IMG/VR virus record: IMGVR_UViG_3300010430_000004
Span: 104,537 to 168,536 of that record
Length of the DNA: 64,000 nt
DNA from: a virus
Reading direction: 5' to 3' (one strand)
Shown: positions 49,917-58,557 of the stretch, one piece after another
Numbering within the stretch: position 1 is the first letter of the stretch
Layout of the letters: each line of letters starts with the position of its first letter
Notes under the pieces: model-generated
Database searches by the model: none
The model's input: the letters and a program-made list of their open reading frames with translations, nothing else
Told to the model about the DNA's origin: nothing
Program-made: the position numbers and the translations under genes

Positions 49917-50521
49917 ACCCAAAAGTTAAAAATTATTCTAGAAAGCAACGAAGAAACCCTGCTTATCATGGGGAAATTCTAGACCAACACGCTAATGCGC
50001 TTAAGCAAATGGAAAACGCTGTTGTTCGCAATATTAAAAGTTTAAATGCACTGAATAAAGATTTTACTAGTCTTCTTCGCCTCAATCCAGCTGATACGAT
50101 TACTGAAGGTGACATGGTTGTTGTCGATTTTGTTGGTCGTTTAGTTAATGAAGATCGTTCATTAGGCGATGGCTTTCAAGGAAATTCTGCTAAAGGCATG
50201 ACAATTAAAACTCTTGGAAATGGTGAATTGGTTGAAGGTTTTGAAGACCAGCTAGTTGGTTTGAAGGTTGGAGATACTGTAGAAGTTGATTTAACTTTTC
50301 CAGAAGACTATCACCCTCACCTTGCTAAAAAAGATGTTAAATTTTTCGTAGCAATTATGGAAGTTCTTCGTGAGCCAGCCAATGGTGGTTACGTTGATCA
50401 AAAGTTAGCAGACCTTGATAAGTATAATGCTGAAAAAATTAAAAAAAGTGAAGACTCTATGAAAGCCGCTCAAAAGCTTGCTGGAGTTTCGGAAGATACA
50501 GAAGTTGAAGTGAAATCGTAA
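49913..50521 (+). CDS. FKBP-type peptidyl-prolyl isomerase, trigger-factor-like
   Basis: 202 residues, ATGA start. A charged helical N-terminus, then an FKBP domain (~65-155): GDMVVVDFVGRLV, LGNGELVEGFEDQLVGLKVG and DLTFPEDYHPHLAKKDVKF, which match the PPIase domain of trigger factor. The ribosome-binding and chaperone arms are absent. A charged tail follows. It speeds prolyl isomerisation of nascent or phage proteins, fitting with the chaperonin encoded later. Confidence 0.85.
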   Translation: MNPKVKNYSRKQRRNPAYHGEILDQHANALKQMENAVVRNIKSLNALNKDFTSLLRLNPADTITEGDMVVVDFVGRLVNEDRSLGDGFQGNSAKGMTIKTLGNGELVEGFEDQLVGLKVGDTVEVDLTFPEDYHPHLAKKDVKFFVAIMEVLREPANGGYVDQKLADLDKYNAEKIKKSEDSMKAAQKLAGVSEDTEVEVKS

Positions 50522-50730
50522 TGATTTCAATAAAAGCAGTCAGTAATTCTGGTTCTAGCTTACAAAAACTGTTCGAAAATGAACAAGCAGATGAAGCTAT
50601 GGAATATTATAGAGAATTGAGCAAAGAAGGATATTCTGTTCAATACACTTCTCTCCCAGATATGACTGTTGAACAATATATCACAGATTTAAATAATAGG
50701 GTTAAGAAAATTCTAGACCCTAATGCCTAA
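50521..50730 (+). CDS. Small hypothetical protein
   Basis: 69 residues, TAATG start. Acidic, helical (LFENEQADEAMEYYRELSKE). Last gene before a strong terminator. Unknown. Confidence 0.65.
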   Translation: MISIKAVSNSGSSLQKLFENEQADEAMEYYRELSKEGYSVQYTSLPDMTVEQYITDLNNRVKKILDPNA

Positions 50731-50746
50731 GGGCTCCTTTGTTTTG

Positions 50747-50773
50747 GTCTCACCTCTCCGGTGGGACTTTTTT
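50747..50773 (+). terminator. Strong intrinsic terminator
   Basis: GTCTCACC, loop TCTCC, GGTGGGAC (8 bp with one T-G pair), then six T. It closes the operon that begins at 45976. Confidence 0.9.
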
Positions 50774-50788
50774 ATTTCAAAAAAATAG

Positions 50789-50817
50789 TAGCTTTTTTCA
50801 GAAAACCATGTTATGAT
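50789..50817 (+). promoter_or_regulatory. Phage promoter, class TAGCTT-17-TATGAT
   Basis: TAGCTT, 17 bases, TATGAT with CATGT before the -10, immediately after the terminator. The leader AAATTTAACTGGAGG almost repeats that at 13336. Confidence 0.88.
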
Positions 50818-50837
50818 AAATTTAACTGGAGGTTTTT

Positions 50838-51149
50838 ATGAAAAAAGAATATTTAAAATATTTAATTTCTGGAATAGATGGCAAAATTCTATTTGCTATT
50901 GAAGTCTGTGGTCATAAAAAACAAGTCGAAGGTTGGCCAAAATATTTGAAATATTATGGTGGTCCGGTTTATGCCGTTGATCAAGATGGAATTGTTTATA
51001 ATTGCAAAAGAAACGATATACATGAAAATGGAAATTTAATCCCAATGAAAGATAGGAAGGCTAAGGCTTTTACTATAGTTGAGCCTTCTTGTGATAAAAA
51101 GGCCATTAACTTTGGCAAGGAAATGTTGGAATGGTACAAAGCAATTTAG
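50838..51149 (+). CDS. Hypothetical protein
   Basis: 103 residues, first in the last plus-strand operon, with GGAGG. Beta-rich N-terminus (YLISGIDGKILFAIEVCG), basic. No family is recognised. Confidence 0.7.
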   Translation: MKKEYLKYLISGIDGKILFAIEVCGHKKQVEGWPKYLKYYGGPVYAVDQDGIVYNCKRNDIHENGNLIPMKDRKAKAFTIVEPSCDKKAINFGKEMLEWYKAI

Positions 51150-51322
51150 TAGAAAATCCAATAACAAAATTGGAAAAAGAAATTGAAAAATATGAAAAAG
51201 TGGTAGACAATATGCCAGCTTGCAGCTTTAGGGATACTTTTGTTGATAAGGTATATTTGCTCAAGAAACAATTAAAAGCTGCTAAAAAGAAAGCAGAAAA
51301 GAAGGTACAAAATGAAATCTAA
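51131..51322 (+). CDS. Small coiled-coil protein
   Basis: 63 residues, overlapping the previous gene by 19 bases. Lys/Glu-rich heptads (ITKLEKEIEKYEKVVDNM) around a short CSFRDTF loop, like a two-helix hairpin. Unknown. Confidence 0.6.
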   Translation: MVQSNLVENPITKLEKEIEKYEKVVDNMPACSFRDTFVDKVYLLKKQLKAAKKKAEKKVQNEI

Positions 51323-51590
51323 AAACGGACAATTTTGGATGGAAGCTAGTATAGCAACCAACGATGATGATAAAATACTTGAAGTCACTGCTGGACCCTA
51401 TGATTATAACGCCAATACAGATGGGTTTAAGGTAACTATAAAAAGCTGTGATATAAAAGATCCAAAAATATATACAGAGCTTTGGCTAACCCCTAGAGAA
51501 CTTGATAGTGTTGCCAAAATGTTTGCTGCTGTTAGAAAGCATCACAATACTATGGCTAAATATGAAAAAGGAGATAAGGATGAGAATTGA
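51312..51590 (+). CDS. Hypothetical protein
   Basis: 92 residues, 11-base overlap. Beta-rich first half, helical second half (LTPRELDSVAKMFAAVRKHH). Unknown. Confidence 0.65.
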   Translation: MKSKNGQFWMEASIATNDDDKILEVTAGPYDYNANTDGFKVTIKSCDIKDPKIYTELWLTPRELDSVAKMFAAVRKHHNTMAKYEKGDKDEN

Positions 51591-51774
51591 TATTTGTGTA
51601 GTTTTAATTAGTGCCTTTATCGAAAAGAACCAAATCTGGCTTGCTGGCTCACCTGGATGCCAATTTGCTGAGGTTTATAGTGTTGCCCAAGATAATGGCG
51701 ATGAAGAAATTATGGCTTGCCTAGACAGGGTAGATGAGCTTGGAATGGTTGAACACTGCTTTAGCGAGCTATAG
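51580..51774 (+). CDS. Small acidic protein
   Basis: 64 residues from the ATG behind AAGGAG; the longer frame from 51502 lies over the previous gene. Begins RIDICVVLISAFIEKNQIWL, acidic end. Unknown. Confidence 0.6.
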   Translation: MRIDICVVLISAFIEKNQIWLAGSPGCQFAEVYSVAQDNGDEEIMACLDRVDELGMVEHCFSEL

Positions 51775-51782
51775 GAGAGGTT

Positions 51783-52169
51783 ATGAAGGTTTTAATTAAC
51801 GACTGTTTTGGTGGGTTTGGAATAAGCACTGAAGGTTTTGAATGGCTTATTAAAAATAAGAACTGGAAAGTTACAGAGTTTAAAGATAGAGGATATAAAG
51901 ATGAAACTGCCCAAATAGTTTTATCTAATAGTGGAAAGATAGACATGAGCCCAATGGGTATTGAGTACTATTTCACTCAAAGTAGAAGTGATAATAGTCT
52001 TAGGACAAATGCTGATCTTATCGAAATGGTAGAAACTTTAGGGTCAGAAAAAGCCTCTGGGAGATTTTCCGAGCTTAAAATTTTAGAAATACCAGATAAT
52101 GTGGATTTTACCATTGAAGACTACGATGGCAGTGAACATATCGCTGAAGTGCATAGGACTTGGAGATAG
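51783..52169 (+). CDS. Conserved phage hypothetical protein (CFGGFGIS type)
   Basis: 128 residues with AGGAG before the ATG. It starts KVLINDCFGGFGISTEGFEW and ends LKILEIPDNVDFTIEDYDG followed by a His-Arg-Thr-Trp tail. This start-and-end layout is shared by many phage and mobile-element proteins I know of, none with a known role. Confidence 0.75.
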   Translation: MKVLINDCFGGFGISTEGFEWLIKNKNWKVTEFKDRGYKDETAQIVLSNSGKIDMSPMGIEYYFTQSRSDNSLRTNADLIEMVETLGSEKASGRFSELKILEIPDNVDFTIEDYDGSEHIAEVHRTWR

Positions 52170-52170
52170 T

Positions 52171-52470
52171 ATGTTTGGGTTTTTAAAGAAGAGAAAAATA
52201 ACATTAACAAAAGATATAGTTGAAGATATTAAAAATCTACCAAAAGAAGAGGAGGCTTATATAACTAGTATTTTGGATATAATCACGCCTGAATATTTAG
52301 AAAATAAGGCCGTAAAAACTATGGATTTTTATTATACCTTTATAAGTGACAGTATTGTTTATTTTATTAAGGTAAAAAAAGATATTTGCATTTTTGAATG
52401 GAAAATACCATCAAGCTATACTACGTTAAAAGAACTTGGAGAAACAAACAAGGATGAAAAAGAAGGATAA
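52171..52470 (+). CDS. Hypothetical protein
   Basis: 99 residues starting just after the previous TAG; the longer frame from 52099 overlaps that gene. Alpha/beta (FYYTFISDSIVYFIKVKKDI). Unknown. Confidence 0.6.
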   Translation: MFGFLKKRKITLTKDIVEDIKNLPKEEEAYITSILDIITPEYLENKAVKTMDFYYTFISDSIVYFIKVKKDICIFEWKIPSSYTTLKELGETNKDEKEG

Positions 52471-52606
52471 AATTTTATTAGCAATAGCAATATTTGCACC
52501 ATTTGGTATTTCGATAGCATTGTCTATTAAAGCACACGATTTATATAAAGCTAAAAAGGAAAAGGAAAATGAAGACAGAAGTAAAAATGACAGAAAAGAT
52601 GGGTAG
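52454..52606 (+). CDS. Membrane microprotein
   Basis: 50 residues with AAGG before the ATG. One hydrophobic segment (ILLAIAIFAPFGISIALSI) then a very charged tail that runs 38 bases into the next gene in another frame. Unknown. Confidence 0.5.
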   Translation: MKKKDKILLAIAIFAPFGISIALSIKAHDLYKAKKEKENEDRSKNDRKDG

Positions 52607-53069
52607 AGGCGTATTTGCCACTGCTGATATTAAAATGGGCGAATTAATTATGGAAGACCATATTCTTCTTGTTCCCCATGATGAAACTACTTTTGCACTT
52701 TCCAGAACCATAGTCAATTTGTATGTTTTTGGCTTTGGAACAAAAGGAGTGGCAATTTCTCTAGGTCATGGAAGTTTGATCAATCACGACCCTAGCCCTA
52801 GTGTAGAAGTTCACCAACAACATGATAAAGACACTATTCAGTTTGTAGCTAACCAAGATATCAAGGCTGGTGATGAGATTTTTATAGATTATATGTATAC
52901 TATAGAAAAAGCTCACGGTATTTATGAAAGAACAAGAGCGTCATATAAAGATGGCACTGCCCAAGCAGCAATGAAGGGCACTGAAACTAAATATTCTAGA
53001 GATGATATGATCAAGGCTCTTGACCTTGCTGAAAAAGATCTAAAAGAATTAAACCAAAGGTCATTATGA
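52569..53069 (+). CDS. SET-domain protein 2
   Basis: 166 residues with AAGGAAA before the ATG. SET motifs are complete: MGRGVFATADIKMGE, then GHGSLINHDPSPSVE including the Asn-His pair that binds S-adenosylmethionine, and IKAGDEIFIDY. It is a better candidate for an active lysine methyltransferase than the copy at 6434, which shares the VPHDE stretch after the first motif, so the two are paralogues. A ~45-residue helical tail is extra. Confidence 0.85.
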   Translation: MKTEVKMTEKMGRGVFATADIKMGELIMEDHILLVPHDETTFALSRTIVNLYVFGFGTKGVAISLGHGSLINHDPSPSVEVHQQHDKDTIQFVANQDIKAGDEIFIDYMYTIEKAHGIYERTRASYKDGTAQAAMKGTETKYSRDDMIKALDLAEKDLKELNQRSL

Positions 53070-53308
53070 AACATTTAAGAGAAATTCACAACGCTTCATT
53101 AAAGCAAACAAAAATGGAAATACGCAAGGCAAGGACCGTATTGGTTTTTGCCAGTGCTTTAGATAGTGTGGTTAAAATTTCTAAAAAAGAGGCACTGGCC
53201 TCTTTAAGTAACTTTGCTGATTATGGTACTTTTGATTTGTTTATAGACGACAATCTTAAAGAGATTCAGGTGGAATACCCTTCACACGATTACCCAGCTT
53301 CTTTTTGA
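53066..53308 (+). CDS. Small hypothetical protein, last plus-strand gene
   Basis: 80 residues, ATGA overlap. Basic helix then an acidic strand (FDLFIDDNLKEIQVEYPSHD). Its last 53 bases overlap the end of the opposing gene, so the two strands converge here with no visible terminator. Confidence 0.65.
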   Translation: MKHLREIHNASLKQTKMEIRKARTVLVFASALDSVVKISKKEALASLSNFADYGTFDLFIDDNLKEIQVEYPSHDYPASF

Positions 53309-53480
53309 GCTTTTTAATACGTCTTTCAATTACTCTTCTTTGTTTTCTGTTTAGTTTTAGTTTATGCTTTTTTTCTTCAATTTTTATAGAATGAACAGTT
53401 GTACACTCGCACCTTGTAGTGTTGTATTTGGTTTCCTTACAATAATCACAATAAAAGTCAGTATAGGTAGTTGAGTACAT
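53256..53480 (-). CDS. Small basic zinc-knuckle protein
   Basis: 74 residues in a TAATG overlap with the MuF-like gene upstream. CDYC near residue 10 and a C at 28-30 (TRCECTT) could bind zinc; the second half is strongly basic (RKQRRVIERRIKKLKKKLGN). It looks like a nucleic-acid binder. Last gene of the head operon. Confidence 0.65.
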   Translation of the reverse strand: MYSTTYTDFYCDYCKETKYNTTRCECTTVHSIKIEEKKHKLKLNRKQRRVIERRIKKLKKKLGNRVKGIPPESL

Positions 53481-54226
53481 TATAACATCTTCTTCTGTGC
53501 TTCATATTGATCGTGTTTGCGACCAATATAGGTGACCCTACCCTTGTCATCAAAACCATAGCCAGGTGCCAGAAACGTCAACACACAGCGACAGTTAGGG
53601 TGTCCACCATATATACTTGGCGCATTCATTCCTTTTTTCCAAAACTCATGTTTTATTTCTGAAAGCTTCCACACTCTAGGAATAGTGGTACCTTCTATAA
53701 GGTGAAGGGTTTTTTCTGGTTCTTTAGCTGTTTTATCATCTAAAGTAACAACCCAAAACACATCAGGGTCTTCTACTCCTCTTTGACTGCTCATCTTTTC
53801 AATCTTCATTGCAGTAGACAAGTTTCTAATCTTAGTAGCTTCACTAGAAATGGCAGTTTTAAAATTAGAACCAGCAACAGATAATTCTTTACCTATTATG
53901 CTCCTGACTTTGTTAAAGTCTATAGGGTTGTCAGAATCAGCAGCTGAAACAGATTCACTAACTACTTTATCTAGTATTCTAGATTTGGTTCTGGCTTGAA
54001 GCCCTTCAATATAAGCGTTAGTGATTTGAAGAGAAGTCTTGAGTATATCTCTTTCTTCAGGGCCAGGATTTTCACCAAGACCAGATAAAAATATAGATAT
54101 GAGATTATTTTGGCGAGTAGATATCTTGCCACTTTTAGGATTAAAACCCATAAAGTCGTATGCCATAGACTGAAATAAATTGTCTATGATATTTGCTATC
54201 TTTGTCGTTGCTTTATTGCTTATCAC
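53480..54226 (-). CDS. MuF-like head morphogenesis protein
   Basis: 248 residues. The C-terminal GGHPNCRCVLTFL is the hallmark of the phage Mu gpF/SPP1 gp7 family, minor head proteins that bind portal and help DNA ejection. The preceding segment (DKTAKEPEKTLHLIEGTT, then VWKLSEIKHEFW) fits the family's degenerate ART-like or protein-fold region. It is downstream of portal and scaffold-like genes, the usual order. Confidence 0.8.
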   Translation of the reverse strand: MISNKATTKIANIIDNLFQSMAYDFMGFNPKSGKISTRQNNLISIFLSGLGENPGPEERDILKTSLQITNAYIEGLQARTKSRILDKVVSESVSAADSDNPIDFNKVRSIIGKELSVAGSNFKTAISSEATKIRNLSTAMKIEKMSSQRGVEDPDVFWVVTLDDKTAKEPEKTLHLIEGTTIPRVWKLSEIKHEFWKKGMNAPSIYGGHPNCRCVLTFLAPGYGFDDKGRVTYIGRKHDQYEAQKKML

Positions 54227-54788
54227 TCTTAATTGCCTTTTCTATTGCACTAGAAGCATCAGAACTTCCAGTATCCCAGTTGGCAATCATAGACTTTACT
54301 ACTTTATGCTGTTCAGTAAGTACTTTAGGAGCTGGTTTGCCTGTGGTAATATTTACTGCTTTTTTAGTTTCGTCAAGTTTACTAACTTTCCATAAACTTT
54401 TGTTTAGTTTCTCAGCATCGGCTTTAATCTTGTCTAAAGACTTTTGAAGTTCTTGTTTGTTTTTTCCACGAGACTTAGCAACTAAAGCTTCCATTTCCTG
54501 AAGAGATTGATCAAGTTCAGTAGCATTAGGATCACCCTGTTCAGCAGCTATATCTGCTTGTTCAGCGTTTAGTGCAGCAGGATCTTGTCCAGTAGGATCT
54601 TCTTGTCCAGGCAAACCTGCTTGGGCAGCAGCTTCAGCTTGAGCTTGGGCTTCTTTTTCAGCTGCCATTTGCTCTTTCTCAGCGTCATCTAGACCTTTTT
54701 GATAACCTTTTTGAAAAGCTAAATCAACTCCGTTCATATACTTACTGAGTAAGGTTTTATATTTAACTTCCCAATCAGTTTTCTTCAT
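54213..54788 (-). CDS. Scaffold-like acidic protein
   Basis: 191 residues. Three consecutive ATGs occur; the third has AGGAG six bases upstream. It overlaps the portal gene's stop. Ala/Gln/Glu/Asp-rich low-complexity helix (~40-110, for example AQAQAEAAAQAGLPGQEDP) followed by a charged helical C-terminus. This composition suits a capsid scaffold or portal-associated protein, but there is no motif to prove it. Confidence 0.65.
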   Translation of the reverse strand: MKKTDWEVKYKTLLSKYMNGVDLAFQKGYQKGLDDAEKEQMAAEKEAQAQAEAAAQAGLPGQEDPTGQDPAALNAEQADIAAEQGDPNATELDQSLQEMEALVAKSRGKNKQELQKSLDKIKADAEKLNKSLWKVSKLDETKKAVNITTGKPAPKVLTEQHKVVKSMIANWDTGSSDASSAIEKAIKSDKQ

Positions 54789-56649
54789 CATCATCTCCTA
54801 AATCAGCCATTTCTTGATCGATCATTTCTTGAATAAGCATTTTATAATTTTCAAAAGCAAACTCTGGATCTTCAGCGTAAAAAGCCCTAACAGCATTTGG
54901 ATTAGTATCCATCATAAGCTGTAGGTTTTGCTGCCAAAAGGCATCTCTTTTATATTTTAATATCGTATTGAAAAAGTGGGCAGGATCTTCTAATTTTTCG
55001 CCCATAAACTTGTTAACATCTATATATTTATCAACTATGAGGCCGTGATATTCGTTAAATAAAACGTCTCCACCAAGATGGGGTCCAACTTTTTGTTTGT
55101 CAACTTCTTCAAGGATTTCATCCATACTCATATGAATTGGTTGATCCTGCTGAAGTCTGAGGGACTCTTCTTGTCTAGACTGTGCATCAAGACCAGAAAG
55201 TTTGATTTCTACTATTTGAGCAAGCTCAGGGTCAACAATGGGTAACAACTTTCTATTAAGAAAATCTTGCCATTTTAGTATAAGTGGACGCAAGCCAGTA
55301 TCACGAGCAGCAGTTAATTTAAATTCGTTATTACTCTCAGATAGGGTTTTTTGATTAGTTCCACGGCTAAGGTGAGTATATCCAGGCAATTCATCTGGAC
55401 TCATATTAAAAGCTGCTAGGATATTTCTAGAAACTTCTTCATAAAGGAATTCAAATTCTCCATCTTTCTTTTGAGGAGATGTAGAAATCCATTCAACTTT
55501 ATCGTCTTGCCCAACACCAAAGATAGGTGTTCTAAAGGCGTTTTCAACAGAGTTAATGTTGGCCATATATTCTTGTTTAACCTGATCAATAACTGCTTGG
55601 TCAGCTTCATCGCTTTGGAATACTAAAATTCCCTTGGAAGCTTTACCATTCATAAAGTATAATTTTCTATAAGACTCAATACTTAGATGAGTGGTTATAC
55701 TTGAAAGAATGTTATCCATAGGGGTAACAGGATAGTCATTGTGTTCAACATCAGTAGATGGGTATAAGTTTTGTACAAGAAGCTCTTCAGATGAAAATGC
55801 CTGTCTAGGAATTCCATCTATTTCTTGAATCCATTCGTACTGATCTCTTTTAAGCATTTCAATGTTAATGTCTATAGTTTCGCCTGAAATTTGCTCTAAT
55901 AATCTAATTGATTGTTCACGAACACCTTTAGCATACTCACCATGGCGAACTGCACGTTTAATAGTACCAATATCTATTGGTCTAAAGTATTGAAATTTTC
56001 CATCTTCATCATAAGTAACATCTGTACCATGACGACCAAAAGAAATACCGTTTTTAGTCTGAACAAAGAAATAGTCAGATAAGGATAGTTTTTCCTCTTC
56101 CTGCATATCGTCAGGCTCATAACCGCAAGTAACTAGTATATTCTTGATGTCATTCATTCTGGCTTCAATTTTAACTACTTCTTGATCAGTGAAAACACCT
56201 TCAAATTCAGATTTAATGTCAATCTCAAGACCAATGTCAAACCTGTCAGCTTTAAAGCTTCCGAACATAGATAATGTATTACCACGAGCGTTGATAATGG
56301 CAGCAATTAGGTGATCCTGTACGCGTATATCCTTGATATAGCTATCAGGTATCAGTTTTCCTTTGTTCTTATAAATACCAGCATAATTGTCGTGGTTGTT
56401 AGGTTTTTCAGTAATAGCTAGACGTGGAAGTACGATTGAGCCTCTTTTAGACTCACCTTGCAATCTTTTTGCAACAAATTCAAGGCTTTGGCCATTTTCA
56501 TCTTTATTAAGTGGCTCATATCCCATTTCTTGCATCATTTCAGATGCAGCAGGGGCAGCAGCAAAAATTATGTCTCTTTTTTCACTCTTTTTGACAGGAG
56601 CTTTTTTAGCTCTAGGAGTGGGTTTTTTAGGTTTTTTGTCTTCAGCCAT
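54775..56649 (-). CDS. Portal protein
   Basis: 624 residues with AGAGGA before the ATG. It lies between the terminase and MuF-like genes, the standard portal place. It has a long helical/beta body with portal-like landmarks (DNYAGIYKNKGKLIPDSYI, PDELPGYTHLSRGTNQKTLS, then RDTGLRPLILKWQDFLN) and an acidic tail. A Lys/Pro-rich N-terminus is extra. Twelve copies would form the DNA channel at one capsid vertex. The assignment rests on context and size as much as motifs. Confidence 0.85.
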   Translation of the reverse strand: MAEDKKPKKPTPRAKKAPVKKSEKRDIIFAAAPAASEMMQEMGYEPLNKDENGQSLEFVAKRLQGESKRGSIVLPRLAITEKPNNHDNYAGIYKNKGKLIPDSYIKDIRVQDHLIAAIINARGNTLSMFGSFKADRFDIGLEIDIKSEFEGVFTDQEVVKIEARMNDIKNILVTCGYEPDDMQEEEKLSLSDYFFVQTKNGISFGRHGTDVTYDEDGKFQYFRPIDIGTIKRAVRHGEYAKGVREQSIRLLEQISGETIDINIEMLKRDQYEWIQEIDGIPRQAFSSEELLVQNLYPSTDVEHNDYPVTPMDNILSSITTHLSIESYRKLYFMNGKASKGILVFQSDEADQAVIDQVKQEYMANINSVENAFRTPIFGVGQDDKVEWISTSPQKKDGEFEFLYEEVSRNILAAFNMSPDELPGYTHLSRGTNQKTLSESNNEFKLTAARDTGLRPLILKWQDFLNRKLLPIVDPELAQIVEIKLSGLDAQSRQEESLRLQQDQPIHMSMDEILEEVDKQKVGPHLGGDVLFNEYHGLIVDKYIDVNKFMGEKLEDPAHFFNTILKYKRDAFWQQNLQLMMDTNPNAVRAFYAEDPEFAFENYKMLIQEMIDQEMADLGDDDEEN

Positions 56650-56681
56650 TAAATATCCTCTAAATATTAAAGATTACTTCT

Positions 56682-58553
56682 TTAAAAGGTAAATCCGATC
56701 TTGCCTTTTTTCTTGATAGTTGGGTTTTTTCCCTTATCTCTTACAGCTAAATCTTTAACTTTTTTCTTAAGCAAATTGTCGTTATAGCTCTGAGCCTTCT
56801 CTTGCCAAGTATCTCCTTTGGGTTTGTCGTTTCTTCCAGCAAAATTGAAAGAACCTCTCTTCCCTAAATAAGTAAATATCAAGTAACGTATAGCATCCAT
56901 GATATCTGACGTACCATCTTTACCATGCTCAGGTACTCCATCAATAGGATCACCCTTACCGTCAGTTTTCCACTTATACACTTCAAAACAATCAAGAATT
57001 CTTTCAGTATTTCCAGAAACTAGTACTTTTAGCTTTCTAACGTTATTAGAGTCAGTTATTACTGATTGAACACAGTTAATTCCATCAACTACAAAATCTT
57101 TAGTCTTTTTAACGCCTTTTGCAGTACCCTTGACAGCCCTGTTCAGTTTTCTGATACTTCCTGGTTGAGCAGAATCACAATACCACTTCTTAGGTCTGTA
57201 TATCTCATCGAATTCTTTGGCATATTTGTCGATAAGATCAGAATCTTCTAATCCAGAAGCAGACACTATATCCATAATCCACATATCGTTATTTGGTAAA
57301 ACTGCCGCTATAACTATGGTAGATTCATCTGTAAAACCCCAATCCACTCCAGCAAAGAATGGAATACCCATATCGTGCATATAGTCTATTAAAAATCCTA
57401 AAGTTAGGTTTTTCTTGTCAGGTTCACCAGTAAGATATTCCCAAGCTTCTTGTAATTGTATAGAATTTTCGTGCCTGCTAAATCTAGGATAAACTAGACC
57501 AAAACTGGAAGGTTTATTACACAAAAGCTGGGCATTGGCCCAATCAGGAGCGGTTTGTTTAAAGTTGTTATGAACAGCAGTCAAAGGCTTGTAGAGTCCA
57601 CCGATATTGCTCTGTGGTCGATCTACTAGCCTATTTCGAATAACGGATAACATGGGGTGTTTCGCTATGCCTGCGTATGCCTCAAAGGGCTCGTATTTGA
57701 CTTTTTCTTCATCATTAAGTTTATTAAACTCTTCAGGGCTCATGTTTCTCATTGGTAAATTTATAGAGACGTATCTCAAAACTTTAGGTTTGTCTACCTG
57801 AGCAACTTCTTCTGGTATTCTTTCAGTAATGTCTATAATATTCCATCTAAGAATTTCTCCACCAGCAGCAACTGTCTCTTTTAGAGTCTTTTCCATCAAT
57901 CCACCAGCAAATTTACGAGTAGAAAGATAGACAGTTAATGGATAATAACCCTTATAAGTACATGGAATCATTTTAGCTTCTTCTAGGGCTCGTGGATCTT
58001 GAACAACGTCAACCTCATCCATAAAAAGCAGAGGAGTATGCTCACTATTCATACCAGCAACAGTAGCAACAACAACTCTGAGATAAACGTCATCACCATC
58101 ATCAGTAATATATTGAATTTTACCCTTATTGTCTGACTCTTTTGTCCAGCCTTGAACCTCTAAATACTTGTGAATTTTACGAAAAAATGAGTTAACGTAT
58201 TGAATAGCCTTTTCAGACTGAGGCTTAATTGCCGCTCCATGGGCAACTGCAATTTTAAAATGTATCATACACAGAACTTCAATGGCAGCTGCTGATAGTG
58301 TCTTGTATGAGTCACGAGAAGCCAGCATAGCAACCTGTGGAACATTCATAGATTCTTTGGTCTTGATTAGCTCATATATGCGCCACATAGCTTCAGCTGG
58401 CGAATGCGTACTTTCTGGATAAACCACTCCTAATGGAAAATCCAAATCAAGATAAGTAATCATCCAATTCCTGAGTTCTTCAGCAGAATTCAAGGGCTTT
58501 AGGATCATTTCACCTTTTAATTGTTCAATTTGCGCTTTTTGCTCTTCTGTCAT
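56682..58553 (-). CDS. terL: Terminase large subunit
   Basis: 623 residues. ATPase: a Walker A variant ASRDSYKT (78-85) and Walker B LLFMDEVD (174-181), with the catalytic Glu at 180. RNase H-fold nuclease: D404 (GVDWGFTDE), D460 (WYCDSAQPGS) and a late D in DIMDAIRYLI. It cuts concatemers and pumps DNA into proheads. The Walker A lacks the usual GxxxxGKT glycine, as in some large phages. A separate small subunit was not identified. Confidence 0.95.
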   Translation of the reverse strand: MTEEQKAQIEQLKGEMILKPLNSAEELRNWMITYLDLDFPLGVVYPESTHSPAEAMWRIYELIKTKESMNVPQVAMLASRDSYKTLSAAAIEVLCMIHFKIAVAHGAAIKPQSEKAIQYVNSFFRKIHKYLEVQGWTKESDNKGKIQYITDDGDDVYLRVVVATVAGMNSEHTPLLFMDEVDVVQDPRALEEAKMIPCTYKGYYPLTVYLSTRKFAGGLMEKTLKETVAAGGEILRWNIIDITERIPEEVAQVDKPKVLRYVSINLPMRNMSPEEFNKLNDEEKVKYEPFEAYAGIAKHPMLSVIRNRLVDRPQSNIGGLYKPLTAVHNNFKQTAPDWANAQLLCNKPSSFGLVYPRFSRHENSIQLQEAWEYLTGEPDKKNLTLGFLIDYMHDMGIPFFAGVDWGFTDESTIVIAAVLPNNDMWIMDIVSASGLEDSDLIDKYAKEFDEIYRPKKWYCDSAQPGSIRKLNRAVKGTAKGVKKTKDFVVDGINCVQSVITDSNNVRKLKVLVSGNTERILDCFEVYKWKTDGKGDPIDGVPEHGKDGTSDIMDAIRYLIFTYLGKRGSFNFAGRNDKPKGDTWQEKAQSYNDNLLKKKVKDLAVRDKGKNPTIKKKGKIGFTF

Positions 58554-58557
58554 ATAT

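Noticed and set aside
54180-56692. Plus-strand open frames opposite the portal and MuF genes
   Set aside because: They lack ribosome sites, run antisense through convincing head genes and have hydrophobic, compositionally odd peptides.
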